From positions 153,855 through 217,854 of the forward strand of contig RAZH01000007.1 in assembly GCA_003612585.1 (NCBI GenBank): DNA of 64,000 nt, in the 5' to 3' direction. The notes below the pieces were generated by a model. It searched no databases. It was not told the DNA's origin and saw only the letters and a list, made by a program, of their open reading frames with translations. The position numbers and the translations under genes were made by a program. This stretch comes from a bacterium 1XD42-54. Its GTDB lineage: Bacteria; Bacillota; Clostridia; Lachnospirales; Lachnospiraceae. Within the stretch, counting starts at the first letter, position 1; the number at the start of each line of letters is the position of its first letter. Below, piece after piece: positions 48,968 to 61,012 of this stretch.

Positions 48968-50779
48968 TTATTTATCATCCAGCTTCAGCACGCTCATGAA
49001 AGCCTTCTGCGGAATTTCGACATTTCCGATCTGGCGCATCCGCTTCTTTCCTTCCTTCTGTTTTTCCAGCAGCTTTTTCTTTCGTGTAATATCACCGCCG
49101 TAACATTTCGCCAGGACATCCTTGCGCATTGCTTTTACTGTCTCCCGGGCAATGATCTTGCTGCCGATCGCAGCCTGAATCGGTATCTCAAACAGCTGGC
49201 GCGGAATCTCCTCTTTCAATTTTTCACACATTCTGCGTCCGCGCTCATAAGCGGTCTCGCCGTGCACAATGAACGACAGCGCGTCAACCTCCTCGCGATT
49301 CACCAGAATATCCAGCTTCACAAGCTCGGAACGCTGATATCCTTTCAGTTCATAGTCAAAAGATGCGTAACCTCTGGAGCGTGACTTGAGCGCATCGAAG
49401 AAATCATAGATGATTTCATTCAGCGGAAGCGTATATTTTAGAAGAGCTCTCGTCTCCTCAATGTACTCCATGCCTCCGTAAATGCCTCGGCGCTCCTGAC
49501 AGAGTTCCATAATGGAACCAATAAATTCTGTTGTCACCATGATCTCAGCCTCAACCACCGGTTCCTCCATATATTCAATTTCAGACGGGTCCGGCAGATT
49601 GGACGGATTGGTCAGTTCAATCACTTCTCCGTTTGTCTTGTAAACCTTGTAGATAACACTGGGCGCCGTTGTCACAAGGTCCAGATTGTATTCGCGTTCC
49701 AGCCGTTCCTGGATAATTTCCAGATGCAAAAGGCCAAGGAACCCACAACGGAATCCAAAGCCGAGCGCAATCGACGTCTCTGGCTCAAAATGCAGCGATG
49801 CGTCATTCAACTGCAATTTTTCCAGAGCATCCCGCAAATCCGGATATTTCGCCCCGTCCGCCGGATACATGCCGCAGTATACCATTGGATTGACCTTTTT
49901 ATAGCCCGGAAGCGGCGCTGCACACGGCCTGGTCGAACACGTTACCGTATCTCCGACACGAGTATCTTTCACGTTTTTGAGGCTTGCCGTCAGATAACCA
50001 ACCATTCCGGCGCTCAGTTCCTCACATGGAATAAACTGCCCCGCGCCAAAATAGCCTGCTTCCACAACCTCAGCTTCAGCTCCGGTCGCCATCATGCGGA
50101 TCGGAGTACCTTTTTTTACCGTACCCTCCATAATCCGTACGAATATAATGACTCCTTTATAGGAATCATACACAGAATCGAAAATAAGTGCCTGGAGCGG
50201 TGCGCTGGCATCTCCTCCTGGCGCCGGAATTTTTTTCACAATCGCTTCCAGCACCTGTTCCACATTCTGCCCTGTTTTGGCTGAGATCAGAGGTGCGTCC
50301 TCAGCCTCAATCCCTATGACATCTTCAATCTCATTGATTACACGTTCTGGCTCCGCGCTTGGCAGGTCAATCTTGTTGATGACCGGCATCACATCCAGAT
50401 CATGATCCAGCGCCAGATATACATTCGCCAGCGTCTGCGCCTCAATTCCCTGCGCAGCGTCAACCACCAAAATCGCACCGTCACATGCCGCAAGACTCCT
50501 GGATACTTCATAGTTAAAATCCACATGCCCCGGTGTGTCAATTAAATTAAATATATATTCTTCCCCGTCCTGCGCCCGGTACACGGTCCGAACCGCCTGA
50601 GACTTTATCGTAATTCCGCGCTCACGCTCCAGATCCATGTTATCCAGGACCTGATTCTGCATCTCCCTGCTGGTCAGCAGTCCCGTCATCTCAATGATAC
50701 GGTCTGCGAGTGTGGATTTACCATGATCAATATGTGCAATAATACAAAAATTTCTGATTTTATTCTGCTCTGCTGCCAC
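48968..50779 (-). CDS. lepA: Elongation factor 4 (LepA)
   Basis: 603 residues from GTG 50779, chosen because GGGAGG lies seven bases upstream and the family starts near [20 protein letters not shown]1-G5 motifs visible: [25 protein letters not shown]-terminal LepA_C ([38 protein letters not shown]). A GTPase acting on stalled ribosomes or ribosome assembly. Confidence 0.98.
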   Translation of the reverse strand: MAAEQNKIRNFCIIAHIDHGKSTLADRIIEMTGLLTSREMQNQVLDNMDLERERGITIKSQAVRTVYRAQDGEEYIFNLIDTPGHVDFNYEVSRSLAACDGAILVVDAAQGIEAQTLANVYLALDHDLDVMPVINKIDLPSAEPERVINEIEDVIGIEAEDAPLISAKTGQNVEQVLEAIVKKIPAPGGDASAPLQALIFDSVYDSYKGVIIFVRIMEGTVKKGTPIRMMATGAEAEVVEAGYFGAGQFIPCEELSAGMVGYLTASLKNVKDTRVGDTVTCSTRPCAAPLPGYKKVNPMVYCGMYPADGAKYPDLRDALEKLQLNDASLHFEPETSIALGFGFRCGFLGLLHLEIIQERLEREYNLDLVTTAPSVIYKVYKTNGEVIELTNPSNLPDPSEIEYMEEPVVEAEIMVTTEFIGSIMELCQERRGIYGGMEYIEETRALLKYTLPLNEIIYDFFDALKSRSRGYASFDYELKGYQRSELVKLDILVNREEVDALSFIVHGETAYERGRRMCEKLKEEIPRQLFEIPIQAAIGSKIIARETVKAMRKDVLAKCYGGDITRKKKLLEKQKEGKKRMRQIGNVEIPQKAFMSVLKLDDK

Positions 50780-50896
50780 CTGTGTTCCTCCCTGCCGATA
50801 CCCTAAATACAGCCTGTCTTTTTCCTTTTCCGGCCTTTTATATTCGATACAGTTTAACACATTCTTTTATTGCTTGTCCATAGGGCAGCCAACATT

Positions 50897-52183
50897 TTAA
50901 CCGCAAAGCACCTGATCCAACAGCTGTGCCAGTACTATCATTGCATTTTTCTCTTCCTCGACTGTGTTAAGCTGTGTTCCAGCCTCGATCAGCAGCGAGC
51001 GCGGCCTTAGATGCAGATTAAAGCGCTCTGCCTTCAGATAAATATTCCGCGTAAAATCCGGATAACGTTCCCGCGCCGCAAGCTGCATCTGTAAAGAAAA
51101 AGCCAGGTTCTGTGCAATATAAGGATTCTGTAGATAAGTAAGCGGTTCATCTTGACTGTTCCTGGAAATTCCGTTAAAAAACATAATCATAGAAGTCGGC
51201 TTGCCGTCAATTTCCGTTACAAATTTCTGTCCCTCCACGCCGTCCCGGTGTAAATCAATGACAACCTCAATGGTCGGATTTTCCTGCAAAATCTGTTCCA
51301 CAGCATCACGGGCATAATCGTACGCCGCACTTCGATCCAGCACGCCATCCACCAAATCATAAACGCCCGTATCGTGAATTACCTCGTACCCATATGTATT
51401 TTGCAATTCCTGTGCCAGCACATTCCCCATCCCTATAATAGAATCTGCTTCTTCTCCCTCTCTGGAATCAATAAACGTTTCCTGAGAATGCGTATGATAG
51501 ATTAAAATCTGAGGAACACCCTCCTTTTTTTGAATTGTCAAATCTTCTGCCAGAAGCATATCCACATCCAAAAGATCAGCATCTGCTGTTGTACCTGAAT
51601 CTACCGTGTAATAATGATTCAGCAGATAATCGAAATCCTGCAGCTGCGTGCGCAAAGCCTCTGAAATTACAGAATTGCCGGATGCCTGTAAAACATCCTC
51701 TGATTCTGCCTGCGTATCTGTCTGGTTTTGGGTTTTTGCATCTGTAGCTGTGCCTGTTTCAGCCTGTGTTTTTGTTTCTGGTCCTGTTTGCATCTTTGTT
51801 TCCAGGCCTGTCTGATCTCCCGCTTTCGCCGTTTTTTCTTTCTGGCTGTTTGCCTCGTTTGGTACTTCGTCGCTGCCAGTCCCTGTTGTTTCGCTCTCTT
51901 CCTCAGCCTGTCCCCTGGCCAGATGACTATACACAGGTACTACCTGCTCCATCCAAAGCGAAGCAAGACTTTCTCCGTCCCCATTCTCGACTGCTGCCGC
52001 ATATCCTGGCGCCCAGGTGCGTATTGCACTATCTTCCAGCGAACGCTGCACATTGCCATAATCCAGTCTGTCCTGGATCATCGAAGTGGATAGCAAAACG
52101 CTGCCTCCCTTATATATAATATAAATTCCAAGTACAATGATTAATAAATACAGAACCTTCTGTAATCCATCCGTTCCCCTCAT
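50897..52183 (-). CDS. spoIIP: Stage II sporulation protein P
   Basis: 428 residues. N-terminal membrane segment (about residues 9-32), a long low-complexity Gln/Thr/Glu/Lys linker (about residues 95-165, with repeated TGxETK and KTQ units), then the SpoIIP amidase/endopeptidase domain: ILIYHTHSQETF, VVIDLHRDGVEG (His ligands) and LIEAGTQLNTVEE (Glu). Degrades septal peptidoglycan during engulfment with SpoIID/M. Downstream of gpr as in other Clostridia. Confidence 0.96.
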   Translation of the reverse strand: MRGTDGLQKVLYLLIIVLGIYIIYKGGSVLLSTSMIQDRLDYGNVQRSLEDSAIRTWAPGYAAAVENGDGESLASLWMEQVVPVYSHLARGQAEEESETTGTGSDEVPNEANSQKEKTAKAGDQTGLETKMQTGPETKTQAETGTATDAKTQNQTDTQAESEDVLQASGNSVISEALRTQLQDFDYLLNHYYTVDSGTTADADLLDVDMLLAEDLTIQKKEGVPQILIYHTHSQETFIDSREGEEADSIIGMGNVLAQELQNTYGYEVIHDTGVYDLVDGVLDRSAAYDYARDAVEQILQENPTIEVVIDLHRDGVEGQKFVTEIDGKPTSMIMFFNGISRNSQDEPLTYLQNPYIAQNLAFSLQMQLAARERYPDFTRNIYLKAERFNLHLRPRSLLIEAGTQLNTVEEEKNAMIVLAQLLDQVLCG

Positions 52184-52200
52184 ATTGTGCCTCCTGAAAA

Positions 52201-52242
52201 CAGGGCTGCCGCATAAGATCTGTTTTATGCGGCAGCTCCACT
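52201..52242 (-). terminator. Terminator after gpr
   Basis: Minus strand: GGAGCTGCCGCATAA, loop, TTATGCGGCAGCC, then CTGTTTTC. 13-bp stem. Confidence 0.8.
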
Positions 52243-52384
52243 GGTATCTGTGTTCCTGGCAAATAATGCTAACGTCTGATTGTACCTGGCAGCTCTATCG
52301 CGCCAGCTTTAGACGTTACCATATATATATGAAGAAAAGTGAAAAAATATGACCTTCTGCCTAGTTAAACTACTTCATGACTGC

Positions 52385-53359
52385 TTATTTTTCTTTTGCA
52401 AATGCAATATTGAGCCCCTCTGATATCGTATAGCTCAAATATTTGACCGATTCATCAATATCTTTCGGTGTTACAAACATCGTATTCAAATGCGGTGAAA
52501 TCAGTTCCCGTATCATCTGATGTTTTTCTGCCTGGTTCAGCGTCCCCAGAGTACCACCAAGCTTTTGCATGCTAGCAGAGCTATCCATCTGGTTCACCAA
52601 TTCTTCCATCGTATCATTGACAATGGTCGCCGCATCTACTACGGTCGGAACGCCTATCGCAATTACGGGAACACCGAGCGTTTCCTCATTGATGGCATTT
52701 CGGTGATTTCCAACACCAGACCCTGGATTAATCCCTGTATCGCTGATCTGAATGGTTCTGTTAAGCCGTCTGGTGCTGCGTGCTGCCAGCGCGTCAATGG
52801 CAATGACCACAGAAGGTTTTGTTTCCTGCACCACACCCCGGATAATTTCCAGAGTCTCCATTCCAGTCTGCGCCATAACACCCGGAACGATTGCGCTGAC
52901 CTCTCTGGAGCCCTCAGCCACAAATGAAGCCTGGCCATACTCACGTATCATGTGTCTCGTGATGTGAAGATTATTTACCACGTCCGGCCCAAGTGCATCT
53001 GGCGTAATCTCCCGGTTCCCAAGACCAACTACTAACACCGAATCCCGACACCTGCCCTCGGAAGCATACCGATTCAACACATGTTGCAGATGACTGGCCA
53101 GCTCTTCTGAAATCTCGCGATGATAACCTTCGTCCGGCGTGGACATATTGGGGGCCTCGATCGTAATATAGGTTCCGACCGGTTTTCCCATCGCCTTTGC
53201 TCCATTTTCCGTCTCGATTCGTACAATCGTCGTATAAATTTCGCGTTCCTCATCCGCTCTCTCTTCCACATCCACACCACGGATTTTGATGTCTGCCTCT
53301 CCATAGCTTTCTCTGGCTTCCAGAGCCAGGTCTGTTCGTATCTGAAAATTTCCCATCAT
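52385..53359 (-). CDS. gpr: GPR endopeptidase (spore protease)
   Basis: 324 residues from ATG 53359 (AAGGAG seven bases upstream). Typical N-terminal prosequence RTDLALEARESYGE, VLVVGLGNREITPDALGP, IVPGVMAQTGMET, VVIAIDALAARSTRRLNRTIQISDTGI and VPTVVDAATIVNDTME. Degrades small acid-soluble proteins at germination. Normally transcribed by forespore sigma factors; I see no clear sigma-F/G box. Confidence 0.97.
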   Translation of the reverse strand: MMGNFQIRTDLALEARESYGEADIKIRGVDVEERADEEREIYTTIVRIETENGAKAMGKPVGTYITIEAPNMSTPDEGYHREISEELASHLQHVLNRYASEGRCRDSVLVVGLGNREITPDALGPDVVNNLHITRHMIREYGQASFVAEGSREVSAIVPGVMAQTGMETLEIIRGVVQETKPSVVIAIDALAARSTRRLNRTIQISDTGINPGSGVGNHRNAINEETLGVPVIAIGVPTVVDAATIVNDTMEELVNQMDSSASMQKLGGTLGTLNQAEKHQMIRELISPHLNTMFVTPKDIDESVKYLSYTISEGLNIAFAKEK

Positions 53360-53418
53360 AGCTGCTCTCCTTCGTTCTTTCTGTAACCTATTTTTTACAA
53401 GTTTTTCAGAAATATGTA

Positions 53419-53447
53419 TTGACATGAAAGATGGTTTGGAATAAGAT
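53419..53447 (+). promoter_or_regulatory. sigma-A promoter of rpsT
   Basis: TTGACA (53419-53424), 17-bp spacer, TAAGAT (53442-53447). Confidence 0.8.
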
Positions 53448-53529
53448 ATATGAGTATGTTTACATTAAACGACCGTGTCCGATTTTAATGAAACACAGCA
53501 TAAATACAAAATGTTTGGAGGTGTACACA

Positions 53530-53793
53530 TTGGCTAATATCAAATCTGCAAAGAAAAGAATCCTGGTAGCAAAGACCAGAAATGAGCGTAATAAGTCTGC
53601 AAAGTCTGCTGTTAAGACCGCTGTTAAGAAAGTAGAAGCTGCTGTTGCAGCAAATGATAAGGCTGCTGCACAGGCTGCTTTATTGTCTGCTACTTCTATC
53701 ATTGATAAAGCTGCGAAAAAGGGCATTTATCATAAGAACAATGCAGCAAGAAAAGTTTCACGTCTGACAAAAGCAGTCAACACCCTGGCATAA
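53530..53793 (+). CDS. rpsT: Ribosomal protein S20
   Basis: 87 residues, start TTG at 53530: GGAGGT lies seven bases upstream and the chain then reads ANIKSAKKRILVAKTRNERN, the usual S20 N-terminus. Basic, Ala/Lys-rich, ending NNAARKVSRLTKAVNTLA. A TTG start is common for S20 in Firmicutes and may keep its level low. Confidence 0.97.
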   Translation: MANIKSAKKRILVAKTRNERNKSAKSAVKTAVKKVEAAVAANDKAAAQAALLSATSIIDKAAKKGIYHKNNAARKVSRLTKAVNTLA

Positions 53794-53828
53794 GCATAGA
53801 TCAGATAAAATCAGATAAAAATAACATA

Positions 53829-53866
53829 AAAAAAGCAGCTGGTTCCGTCATTCCGGCTGCTTTTTT
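53829..53866. terminator. Bidirectional terminator between rpsT and engB
   Basis: Stem AAAAAAGCAGC / GCTGCTTTTTT with T-runs on both sides. Confidence 0.9.
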
Positions 53867-53873
53867 ATTTTCC

Positions 53874-54491
53874 TCATGCTTCTTCTAAAGGCAAGTCGTT
53901 CGGCTCATTTGCACAAAGGCCTTCGATCACTTCCCAGATTTCGTCCCGCCCCTGTTTCGTTTCTGCGGAAAAAGGGATGATCAAAGTCCCCGGACGTACA
54001 GAGAGTCCTTCCCGAATCAATTTCATCTGCTTTTGTATCTGGCTGCGCTTAATTTTATCGAGCTTCGTCGCGATAATAATCGGTTCATAGCCATTGCTGC
54101 AAATCCACTCATACATCGTTCGATCGTTCGCGCCAGGCTCATGCCGGATATCTACCAAGAGAAAAACGGCGCGGAGCTGCCCGGACTCATGCAGATACCG
54201 TTCAATCAATTTGCCCCATTTTTCTTTTTCTGTCTGAGAGACTCTGGCATAACCATATCCCGGCAAATCGACCAGATACAGTGCATCGTTGACATTATAA
54301 AAATTAATTGTCTGTGTCTTTCCAGGCTGAGCACTCGTACGTGCCAGCGCTTTGCGGTTCATCAGCCCATTGATCAGCGATGATTTTCCGACATTTGATT
54401 TCCCTGCAAAAGCCACCTCTGCCTTTTCATTCTCCGGCAGTTTGCTTGTTATGCCGCAGACTGTTTCCAGGCTTACCTGCTTGATAACCAT
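53874..54491 (-). CDS. engB: Ribosome biogenesis GTPase EngB (YsxC/YihA)
   Basis: 205 residues. G1 [17 protein letters not shown]3 [14 protein letters not shown]4 IATKLDK. Needed for 50S subunit maturation. Its ATG follows the lon stop with no gap (TAG then ATG), the ribosome site GGAG lying inside lon, so the genes are coupled. Confidence 0.97.
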   Translation of the reverse strand: MVIKQVSLETVCGITSKLPENEKAEVAFAGKSNVGKSSLINGLMNRKALARTSAQPGKTQTINFYNVNDALYLVDLPGYGYARVSQTEKEKWGKLIERYLHESGQLRAVFLLVDIRHEPGANDRTMYEWICSNGYEPIIIATKLDKIKRSQIQKQMKLIREGLSVRPGTLIIPFSAETKQGRDEIWEVIEGLCANEPNDLPLEEA

Positions 54492-56822
54492 CTATTTCTC
54501 CTTCTTATCGCATACCAATGCTGTTTTCAGTACCTCCGGCATCGCGCTCACGTACACAAGCTCTAATCCGCCTGTAATCTCCTCCTGCATTTCGGCAATA
54601 TCCGGCTTGTTTTCAGAAGGAACAAGTACTGTTGTGATTCCGGCCTGCTTTGCTGCAAGCAGTTTCTCTTTCAGGCCTCCGATCGGCAAAACTCTTCCCC
54701 GCAGTGTAATCTCACCCGTCATCGCAACATCCGCACGCACCGGAATACCTGTAATTGCAGAAAGAATCGCCGTCGCCATCGTAATTCCTGCTGATGGTCC
54801 GTCTTTGGGAACTGCACCGGCCGGAATGTGAATATGAATATCATTCTTGCTGAAAAATTCTGCATCAATCCTGTATTCGTTTCCCAGTGAGCGCACATAG
54901 CTGATCGCTGTCCGCGCAGACTCCTTCATCACATCGCCAAGTTGACCAGTCAGCAAAAATTCACCCTTTCCCGGCATCGTATTCACTTCGATCTGCAAGG
55001 TATCGCCTCCGACACTCGTCCATGCAAGCCCGCGTACAATACCCACATCGTTTTTTGTATTCTTTTTCTTGATGGTAAACCGTTTTCTGCCCAGATATTT
55101 TTCAAGATTTTTTTCTGAAACACGTACGCACTTCACATTATGCTCCAGAATTTCCCGAGCTGCCTTCCGACAAATCTCTCCAATCTTGCGTTCAAGCTGA
55201 CGTACGCCCGCCTCTTTTGTATAACCGCTGATCACAGACTCAAGCGCCGACTTTGTAATGGTAAGCTGCTTCGCCGCAAGTCCGTGATGTTCCATCTGCT
55301 TTTTTACAAGATGCTCACGCACAATATGCAGCTTTTCATTGGCTGTATAACTGCTCACTTCAATGATTTCCATGCGGTCCAGAAGCGGTCGCGGAATAGT
55401 CTGAAGATCATTTGCAGTAGCAATAAACAGCACCTCCGAGAGATCGATCGGAACCTCCACGTAATGGTCTCTGAACTTGCAGTTCTGCTCAGAATCCAAT
55501 ACCTCAAGAAGCGCTGACGAAGTATCCCCCTTGTAATCGCTGCTCACTTTATCAATCTCATCAAGCAACATCAACGGATTTTTAACCCCCGCCTGACGCA
55601 TTCCCGCCGCAAGACGTCCCGGCATCGCTCCAATATAAGTACGTCTGTGTCCGCGAATTTCCGCCTCATCTCTCACGCCGCCAAGACTGATTCGCACGTA
55701 CTTTTTATCCAGCGCCCTTGCAACTGACCGCGCAATCGATGTCTTGCCCGTTCCCGGCGGTCCTACAAGACACAGAATCGGACTGTCTCCCTTATGATTC
55801 AGGCAGCGAACCGCCAGAAACTCCAGGATACGCTCCTTTACCTTTTCCAAGCCATAATGATCCTCATTCAGAATCCGCTCAGCATTCTTCAAATCGCGGT
55901 TATCTTCTGAGGTCTTATCCCAGGGCAGCTCCAACAATGTTTCGATATAGGTACGAAGCACGGAATTTTCTGCGGAATTATTACCGATACTTTTTAAACG
56001 TTCCGCTTCTTTCCTGATTTTTTCTTTTACTTCCGCGGACGCACACAACGCCTGCGCCGCCTCCTGGTAATGCTTTACATCAGAAAGCAGGCCATCCTCG
56101 CCCAGTTCCTCCTGAATAATCTTGATCTGCTCCCGCAGCACATACTCACGCTGATTCTTGTCCACTCTTTCCTTGACCTTCTGCTGAATCTCATTGCGAA
56201 TCTGAAGGATCTCCATCTCATTCACAATCAGCGCACTCAGATCATGGTAACGTGCAATAATATCTTCTTTTTCCAACAGTTTCTGGCGATCCTCATAATA
56301 CATCGGCAGATGCACGCTCACTGCCATAGTCAGCTTTTCCAGGTCCTGGATCTCCAGAAGCTGCTTCTGCATATCCTTGCCAAATTTCTGATTTAACTGA
56401 CCATAACGCACAAGCAAATCGCGCAGCGCGCGCACCATCGCCTCTGCCATGGACGCCTCTATCTGAGGACTTTGCTCCTCTGCCGGCTCTACCTGCACTT
56501 CAAGATAGCCGTTAGCAGCATCTCCCTCCAACAAGCGCCCTTTCTGGATTCCTTCTACCATCACGCGGACAATATCTTTCGGAAGCTTGGCCACATTGCG
56601 AATTTTTGCGATCACGCCAAGCTCGTATAAACCTCGTAAACCCGGATTATTGTCATCCGGGTTTCTCTGCGTCACTAAAAAAATAATCTGATCCTTCTCC
56701 ATCGCCGCCTCAACTGCTTGGATGGAGCTTTTTCTGCTGATATCAAAATGCAGTACCATTGTAGGCAACACGGTAAGCCCCCGCAATGGTATTGCAGGCA
56801 TTCTTCTTTTCACTTCGTTCAT
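54492..56822 (-). CDS. lon: ATP-dependent protease Lon
   Basis: 776 residues. N-terminal substrate domain ([20 protein letters not shown]), coiled-coil middle, AAA+ Walker [17 protein letters not shown], Walker [14 protein letters not shown], and the serine protease domain with catalytic Ser in [14 protein letters not shown] and Lys in [14 protein letters not shown]. Degrades damaged and regulatory proteins. Follows clpX by 31 bases. Confidence 0.98.
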   Translation of the reverse strand: MNEVKRRMPAIPLRGLTVLPTMVLHFDISRKSSIQAVEAAMEKDQIIFLVTQRNPDDNNPGLRGLYELGVIAKIRNVAKLPKDIVRVMVEGIQKGRLLEGDAANGYLEVQVEPAEEQSPQIEASMAEAMVRALRDLLVRYGQLNQKFGKDMQKQLLEIQDLEKLTMAVSVHLPMYYEDRQKLLEKEDIIARYHDLSALIVNEMEILQIRNEIQQKVKERVDKNQREYVLREQIKIIQEELGEDGLLSDVKHYQEAAQALCASAEVKEKIRKEAERLKSIGNNSAENSVLRTYIETLLELPWDKTSEDNRDLKNAERILNEDHYGLEKVKERILEFLAVRCLNHKGDSPILCLVGPPGTGKTSIARSVARALDKKYVRISLGGVRDEAEIRGHRRTYIGAMPGRLAAGMRQAGVKNPLMLLDEIDKVSSDYKGDTSSALLEVLDSEQNCKFRDHYVEVPIDLSEVLFIATANDLQTIPRPLLDRMEIIEVSSYTANEKLHIVREHLVKKQMEHHGLAAKQLTITKSALESVISGYTKEAGVRQLERKIGEICRKAAREILEHNVKCVRVSEKNLEKYLGRKRFTIKKKNTKNDVGIVRGLAWTSVGGDTLQIEVNTMPGKGEFLLTGQLGDVMKESARTAISYVRSLGNEYRIDAEFFSKNDIHIHIPAGAVPKDGPSAGITMATAILSAITGIPVRADVAMTGEITLRGRVLPIGGLKEKLLAAKQAGITTVLVPSENKPDIAEMQEEITGGLELVYVSAMPEVLKTALVCDKKEK

Positions 56823-56853
56823 AATTTCCTCATCACTGATACGAGGCTGTCTT

Positions 56854-58137
56854 TTATGCAGTCTCCTCCATCATTCCGATTCTACGTTTTCTCCGTCCAA
56901 TCGGAATTTCCCGATACGTGAGCTCCGGCTCTCCGCTTCCGTCAATGGTTTCCTTTGTCACAAGACATGTCTCAATCGTATCATCTGACGGAATCCGATA
57001 CATCAAGTCCTGCATCGCACGCTCCATAATGGCGCGCAGACCTCTGGCCCCCGTCTTTCTCTTGATCGTTTTTTCTGCAATCGCCTCAATTGCCTCCGGT
57101 GTAAACGAAAGCGCAACATCATCCAAACCAAACAGTCCCTGATACTGCTTCACAATAGCATTTTTCGGCTCTGTCAAAATTCGAACCAGCGCATCCTTAT
57201 CCAATTCATCAAGAGATACCACAATCGGCACACGTCCCACAAATTCCGGAATCATACCAAATTTTATAAAATCCTGCGGAAGGGCCTTTTTCAAAATTTC
57301 TCCGACATTTCTTTTATCCTTCTCAGTAAGCTCTGAATTAAATCCGATTCCCTTCTTGTCCAGACGTGTTCCAATAATCTTATCAATTCCTTCAAATGCT
57401 CCGCCACAGATAAACAAAATATTGGTCGTATCAATCTGCAACAGCTCCTGATGTGGATGTTTGCGCCCACCCTGCGGCGGCACCGATGCCACGGTTCCTT
57501 CCAGAATCTTCAGAAGTGCCTGCTGAACACCCTCTCCCGATACATCCCTTGTAATGGATGCATTCTCAGACTTTCTGGTAATTTTATCGATCTCATCTAT
57601 ATAGATAATACCATACTCTGCTTTTTTAATATCATAATCTGCAGCCTGAATAATTTTGAGAAGAATGTTCTCCACATCCTCTCCAACATATCCTGCCTCC
57701 GTCAGTGCAGTTGCATCTGCAATTGCAAACGGTACATTTAAAAGCCTCGCAAGCGTCTGTGCCAGCATCGTCTTTCCGGAACCTGTTGGCCCCAGCATCA
57801 AAATATTACTTTTCTGCAACTCTACATCCAGATACTTACTGCCGGTGATTCTCTTATAGTGATTGTATACGGCTACTGCAAGCGCTTTTTTCGCCTCATC
57901 CTGTCCAATCACATATTCATCCAGAAATGCTTTGATCTCCATGGGTTTGAGCAGATTAATCTCTGTATCCTCCTCAAGAGCATCCGCATCCAGTTCTTCC
58001 TCAATAATCTCTGAACAGATTTCAACGCATTCATCACAAATGTATACCCCATTCGGTCCCGCGATCAATTTGCGGACCTGATCCTCTGTCTTGTTGCAGA
58101 AAGAACATCTGATCTTTTCTCCGTTTTTGCCAGGCAT
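56854..58137 (-). CDS. clpX: ClpX unfoldase subunit
   Basis: 427 residues. N-terminal zinc domain ([25 protein letters not shown]), Walker [17 protein letters not shown], Walker [11 protein letters not shown], the IGF loop (KKGIGFN) that docks ClpP, and the [11 protein letters not shown] sensor region. Unfolds substrates for ClpP. Confidence 0.98.
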   Translation of the reverse strand: MPGKNGEKIRCSFCNKTEDQVRKLIAGPNGVYICDECVEICSEIIEEELDADALEEDTEINLLKPMEIKAFLDEYVIGQDEAKKALAVAVYNHYKRITGSKYLDVELQKSNILMLGPTGSGKTMLAQTLARLLNVPFAIADATALTEAGYVGEDVENILLKIIQAADYDIKKAEYGIIYIDEIDKITRKSENASITRDVSGEGVQQALLKILEGTVASVPPQGGRKHPHQELLQIDTTNILFICGGAFEGIDKIIGTRLDKKGIGFNSELTEKDKRNVGEILKKALPQDFIKFGMIPEFVGRVPIVVSLDELDKDALVRILTEPKNAIVKQYQGLFGLDDVALSFTPEAIEAIAEKTIKRKTGARGLRAIMERAMQDLMYRIPSDDTIETCLVTKETIDGSGEPELTYREIPIGRRKRRIGMMEETA

Positions 58138-58167
58138 TTTCCCACTCCTTAAATAATCTAATGAACC

Positions 58168-58204
58168 ACAGCGGGACTGTTACGATTTTCCTGCGTAACA
58201 GCCC
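58168..58204 (-). other. Intercistronic hairpin between clpP and clpX
   Basis: Minus strand: GGGGCTGTTACG, nine bases, CGTAACAGTCCC, without a T-run. Probably an mRNA processing or partial-termination element. Confidence 0.65.
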
Positions 58205-58217
58205 CATAATATACACC

Positions 58218-58799
58218 TTATCGCGGCGCGATAATTTCATCAATCAGTCCGTAAGTTTTCGCTTCCTCCGCCGACATCCAGTTATCACGCTCTGTATCAG
58301 CTGCGATCACTTCATACGGCTGTCCTGTATTGGCAGCAAGCATCTCATTTAATTTCTTCTTTGTCTGAAGGATCTTGTCCGCCATAATCTTAATATCCGT
58401 AGCCTGACCCTGTGTACCGCCGGAAGGCTGATGAATCATAATCTCTGCGTTCGGCAGAGCATAACGCTTTCCTTTCGTACCTCCTGCCAGCAGAAATGCT
58501 CCCATACTGGCTGCCATTCCCATACAGATCGTGGAAACATCGCATTTAATATAGTGCATTGTATCATAAATCGCCATCCCTGCGGATATTACGCCGCCCG
58601 GACTGTTAATATAAAGCTGAATATCTTTGTTCGGATCCTCGGATTCCAGAAACAGAAGCTGTGCAACAACCAGATTCGCACTTACATCATTCACTTCTTC
58701 TCCAAGGAAAATAATCCGGTCGTTCAGCAATCTGGAATAAATATCGTAAGAACGTTCTCCTCTTCCGGTCTGTTCAATGACCATAGGTACAAGGCTCAT
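58218..58799 (-). CDS. clpP: ClpP protease subunit
   Basis: 193 residues. [25 protein letters not shown] start; catalytic Ser in [11 protein letters not shown], His in IMIHQPSGG, Asp in [13 protein letters not shown]. Forms the tetradecameric proteolytic chamber used with ClpX. Second gene of the operon, 65 bases after tig. Confidence 0.99.
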   Translation of the reverse strand: MSLVPMVIEQTGRGERSYDIYSRLLNDRIIFLGEEVNDVSANLVVAQLLFLESEDPNKDIQLYINSPGGVISAGMAIYDTMHYIKCDVSTICMGMAASMGAFLLAGGTKGKRYALPNAEIMIHQPSGGTQGQATDIKIMADKILQTKKKLNEMLAANTGQPYEVIAADTERDNWMSAEEAKTYGLIDEIIAPR

Positions 58800-58864
58800 G
58801 CTCCAATTCCTCCCTGTCTGAAAATAGTCCGGATACAGCCCATGGTGTATCCGGATATTATATC

Positions 58865-60169
58865 TTACTCGGCCTTAGCTGCTTCTACTTCCTTTGCGGC
58901 CTCTGTGATCATCTCAACAGCTGCCTGAATAGCCAGGTCGTTCTTCATCTGTTCTTTTGCGTAGCTATCCATGATCTCTTTGATCTTTTCTACTTCCATC
59001 TTGTACTGCTGCGCCATCTTTGCATATTCTTCATCCAGACGCTCTTCGCTCACCTGAATATTTTCTGCCTTTGCAATCGCTTCCAGTACCAGACTGTTCT
59101 GGATTCTCTTCAACGCTTCCGGTCTCATCTGCTCCAGCAACTTGTCCGCTGTCATACCCGTGAACTGCATGTACTGTTCCATCGTAAGGCCCTGAGACTG
59201 AAGTCTTCTTGAGAAGTCCTCTGCCATACGTCTTACCTGTTCATTTACCATAGCATCCGGAATATCCATTGACGCATTGGCAACAGCCAGTTCTACTACT
59301 TTATTTTCTTTTGCACGCTTTGCTTCTTTTTCCTTCCGCTCAAGCAGTTTTGCGCGAATGTCGTCTTTGTACTCTGCAAGCGTATCAAATTCGGAAACAT
59401 CTTTTGCAAACTCATCGTCTGCCTCCGGAAGCTCCTTTACTTTAATCTCATTTACCTTGCATTTGAATACAGCTGCCTTGCTTTTCAGATCTTCTACATG
59501 ATACTCTTCCGGGAAGGTTACATTTACTTCCACATCTTCGCCGATCTTTGCACCAACAAGCTGCTCCTCAAATCCCGGAATAAAGCTTCCGGAACCAATT
59601 GTCAGCGGGTAATCCTCACCCTTGCCACCTGCAAATGCAACACCGTCAACAAAGCCCTCAAAATCAAGCTTAACCATATCGCCGTTTTCTACTGCACGGT
59701 CGTCGATATCAAGCATTCTTGCATTATTCTCGCGTTCCTTGTCTACTGCTTTCTCTACTTCCTCTTCTGAAACAGCGATTTCACTCTTCTCTACTTCCAG
59801 TCCCTTATACTCGCCCAAGGTAACCTCCGGCTTCAGAGCAACTTCTGCTGTAAAGATAAATGGCTGTCCCTTCCCAATCTGAGTCACATCAATCTGCGGC
59901 TGAGAAACAATATTCTCCCCACATTCCTGTGCTGCCTTTGAATAAGCGCCCGGAATAAGCTCATTTGCAGCGTCTTCATAAAAAACGCCCACACCATACA
60001 TTTTTTCAATCATCTTGCGCGGAGCTTTTCCTTTACGGAAACCCGGAAGTGTAATTTTACCTTTATTTTTCTGATAAGCTTTCTCCAGTGCTGCTTCAAA
60101 TTCTTCAGCAGAAACTTCGATCGTAAGCTTCGCCATATTTTTTTCCAGTTTTTCTACCTGTACACCCAT
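58865..60169 (-). CDS. tig: Trigger factor
   Basis: 434 residues. Ribosome-binding N-domain ([19 protein letters not shown]), FKBP-type prolyl isomerase domain ([30 protein letters not shown]) and the C-terminal chaperone arms. Binds nascent chains at the exit tunnel. First gene of the tig-clpP-clpX-lon-engB operon; AAGGAGG upstream of ATG 60169. Confidence 0.98.
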   Translation of the reverse strand: MGVQVEKLEKNMAKLTIEVSAEEFEAALEKAYQKNKGKITLPGFRKGKAPRKMIEKMYGVGVFYEDAANELIPGAYSKAAQECGENIVSQPQIDVTQIGKGQPFIFTAEVALKPEVTLGEYKGLEVEKSEIAVSEEEVEKAVDKERENNARMLDIDDRAVENGDMVKLDFEGFVDGVAFAGGKGEDYPLTIGSGSFIPGFEEQLVGAKIGEDVEVNVTFPEEYHVEDLKSKAAVFKCKVNEIKVKELPEADDEFAKDVSEFDTLAEYKDDIRAKLLERKEKEAKRAKENKVVELAVANASMDIPDAMVNEQVRRMAEDFSRRLQSQGLTMEQYMQFTGMTADKLLEQMRPEALKRIQNSLVLEAIAKAENIQVSEERLDEEYAKMAQQYKMEVEKIKEIMDSYAKEQMKNDLAIQAAVEMITEAAKEVEAAKAE

Positions 60170-60287
60170 TGTACCGTATTCCTCCTTAATTCTGTTTCAC
60201 AAATCTCTCTGGAACCGCCATTTTTACCCATTTGCAGTCATTAACACAGTATAACACACTGTATATAAAAACGCCAGTATTTTTTTC

Positions 60288-60839
60288 TTATCCTCTCCAT
60301 ATGATACTGTTCCCGAGCTCATCCGCGGTTTTCTGATCTCTGAGCTCACCGACCAAGGCAAGTGCAAAAGGAATCGCAGTTCCCATCCCACGGCTCGTAA
60401 TTACATCGCCGGATACAACAACTTCTTCATCCGTCACCTGGGCACCCGTAAGACGCTCCTCAAATCCCGGATAGCAGACCGCCCGATGTCCTTTTAAAAG
60501 TCCCAGATCTCCCAAAACACTCGGAGCTGCACAGATTGCCGCCACTTTTTTTCCTTCTGTCCCGGCAGAACTCAAAAGACTTGCAAGTCCTTCATGTGCT
60601 CCCAGATATTTTGTCCCCGGCATCCCTCCTGGCAAAACATACATGGATGCATGCGCAAAATCAGTTTCCTCAAACAAAAAATCTGCTTTCACGGTTATCC
60701 CATGACTCCCTGTCACTTCCTTTTTTCCTGTCACAGAGATCATTTCCACGGTCACATCTGCTCTTCTTAATATATCTACAACAATGAGTCCTTCGATCTC
60801 TTCAAACCCATCTGCAAAAAAAACAAATACTTTGTTCAT
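60288..60839 (-). CDS. DJ-1/PfpI family protein
   Basis: 183 residues from ATG 60839 (GGAGGTGTGAGAAG upstream). Nucleophile elbow with conserved cysteine VAAICAAPSVLGDLGLL and conserved early glutamate VFFADGFEEIEGLIVVDIL. Resembles the YajL/ThiJ branch proposed as glyoxalase III or protein deglycase; activity is debated. Ends 118 bases before tig, no clear terminator in between. Confidence 0.92.
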   Translation of the reverse strand: MNKVFVFFADGFEEIEGLIVVDILRRADVTVEMISVTGKKEVTGSHGITVKADFLFEETDFAHASMYVLPGGMPGTKYLGAHEGLASLLSSAGTEGKKVAAICAAPSVLGDLGLLKGHRAVCYPGFEERLTGAQVTDEEVVVSGDVITSRGMGTAIPFALALVGELRDQKTADELGNSIIWRG

Positions 60840-61012
60840 CTTCTCACACCTCCATATCATTTTTTCTATTATTGCCATTCTACGGCACCTTTTTTCATTT
60901 TAAAGTTTAACAGAGCAGCGCCTGAAAATCAATACGCAGTTCCCCTTTTCCCTTTTCAAAAACTGTGTTACACTTGAAACAATAAATTATCAGCAAAGGA
61001 GAATGTGCTGCA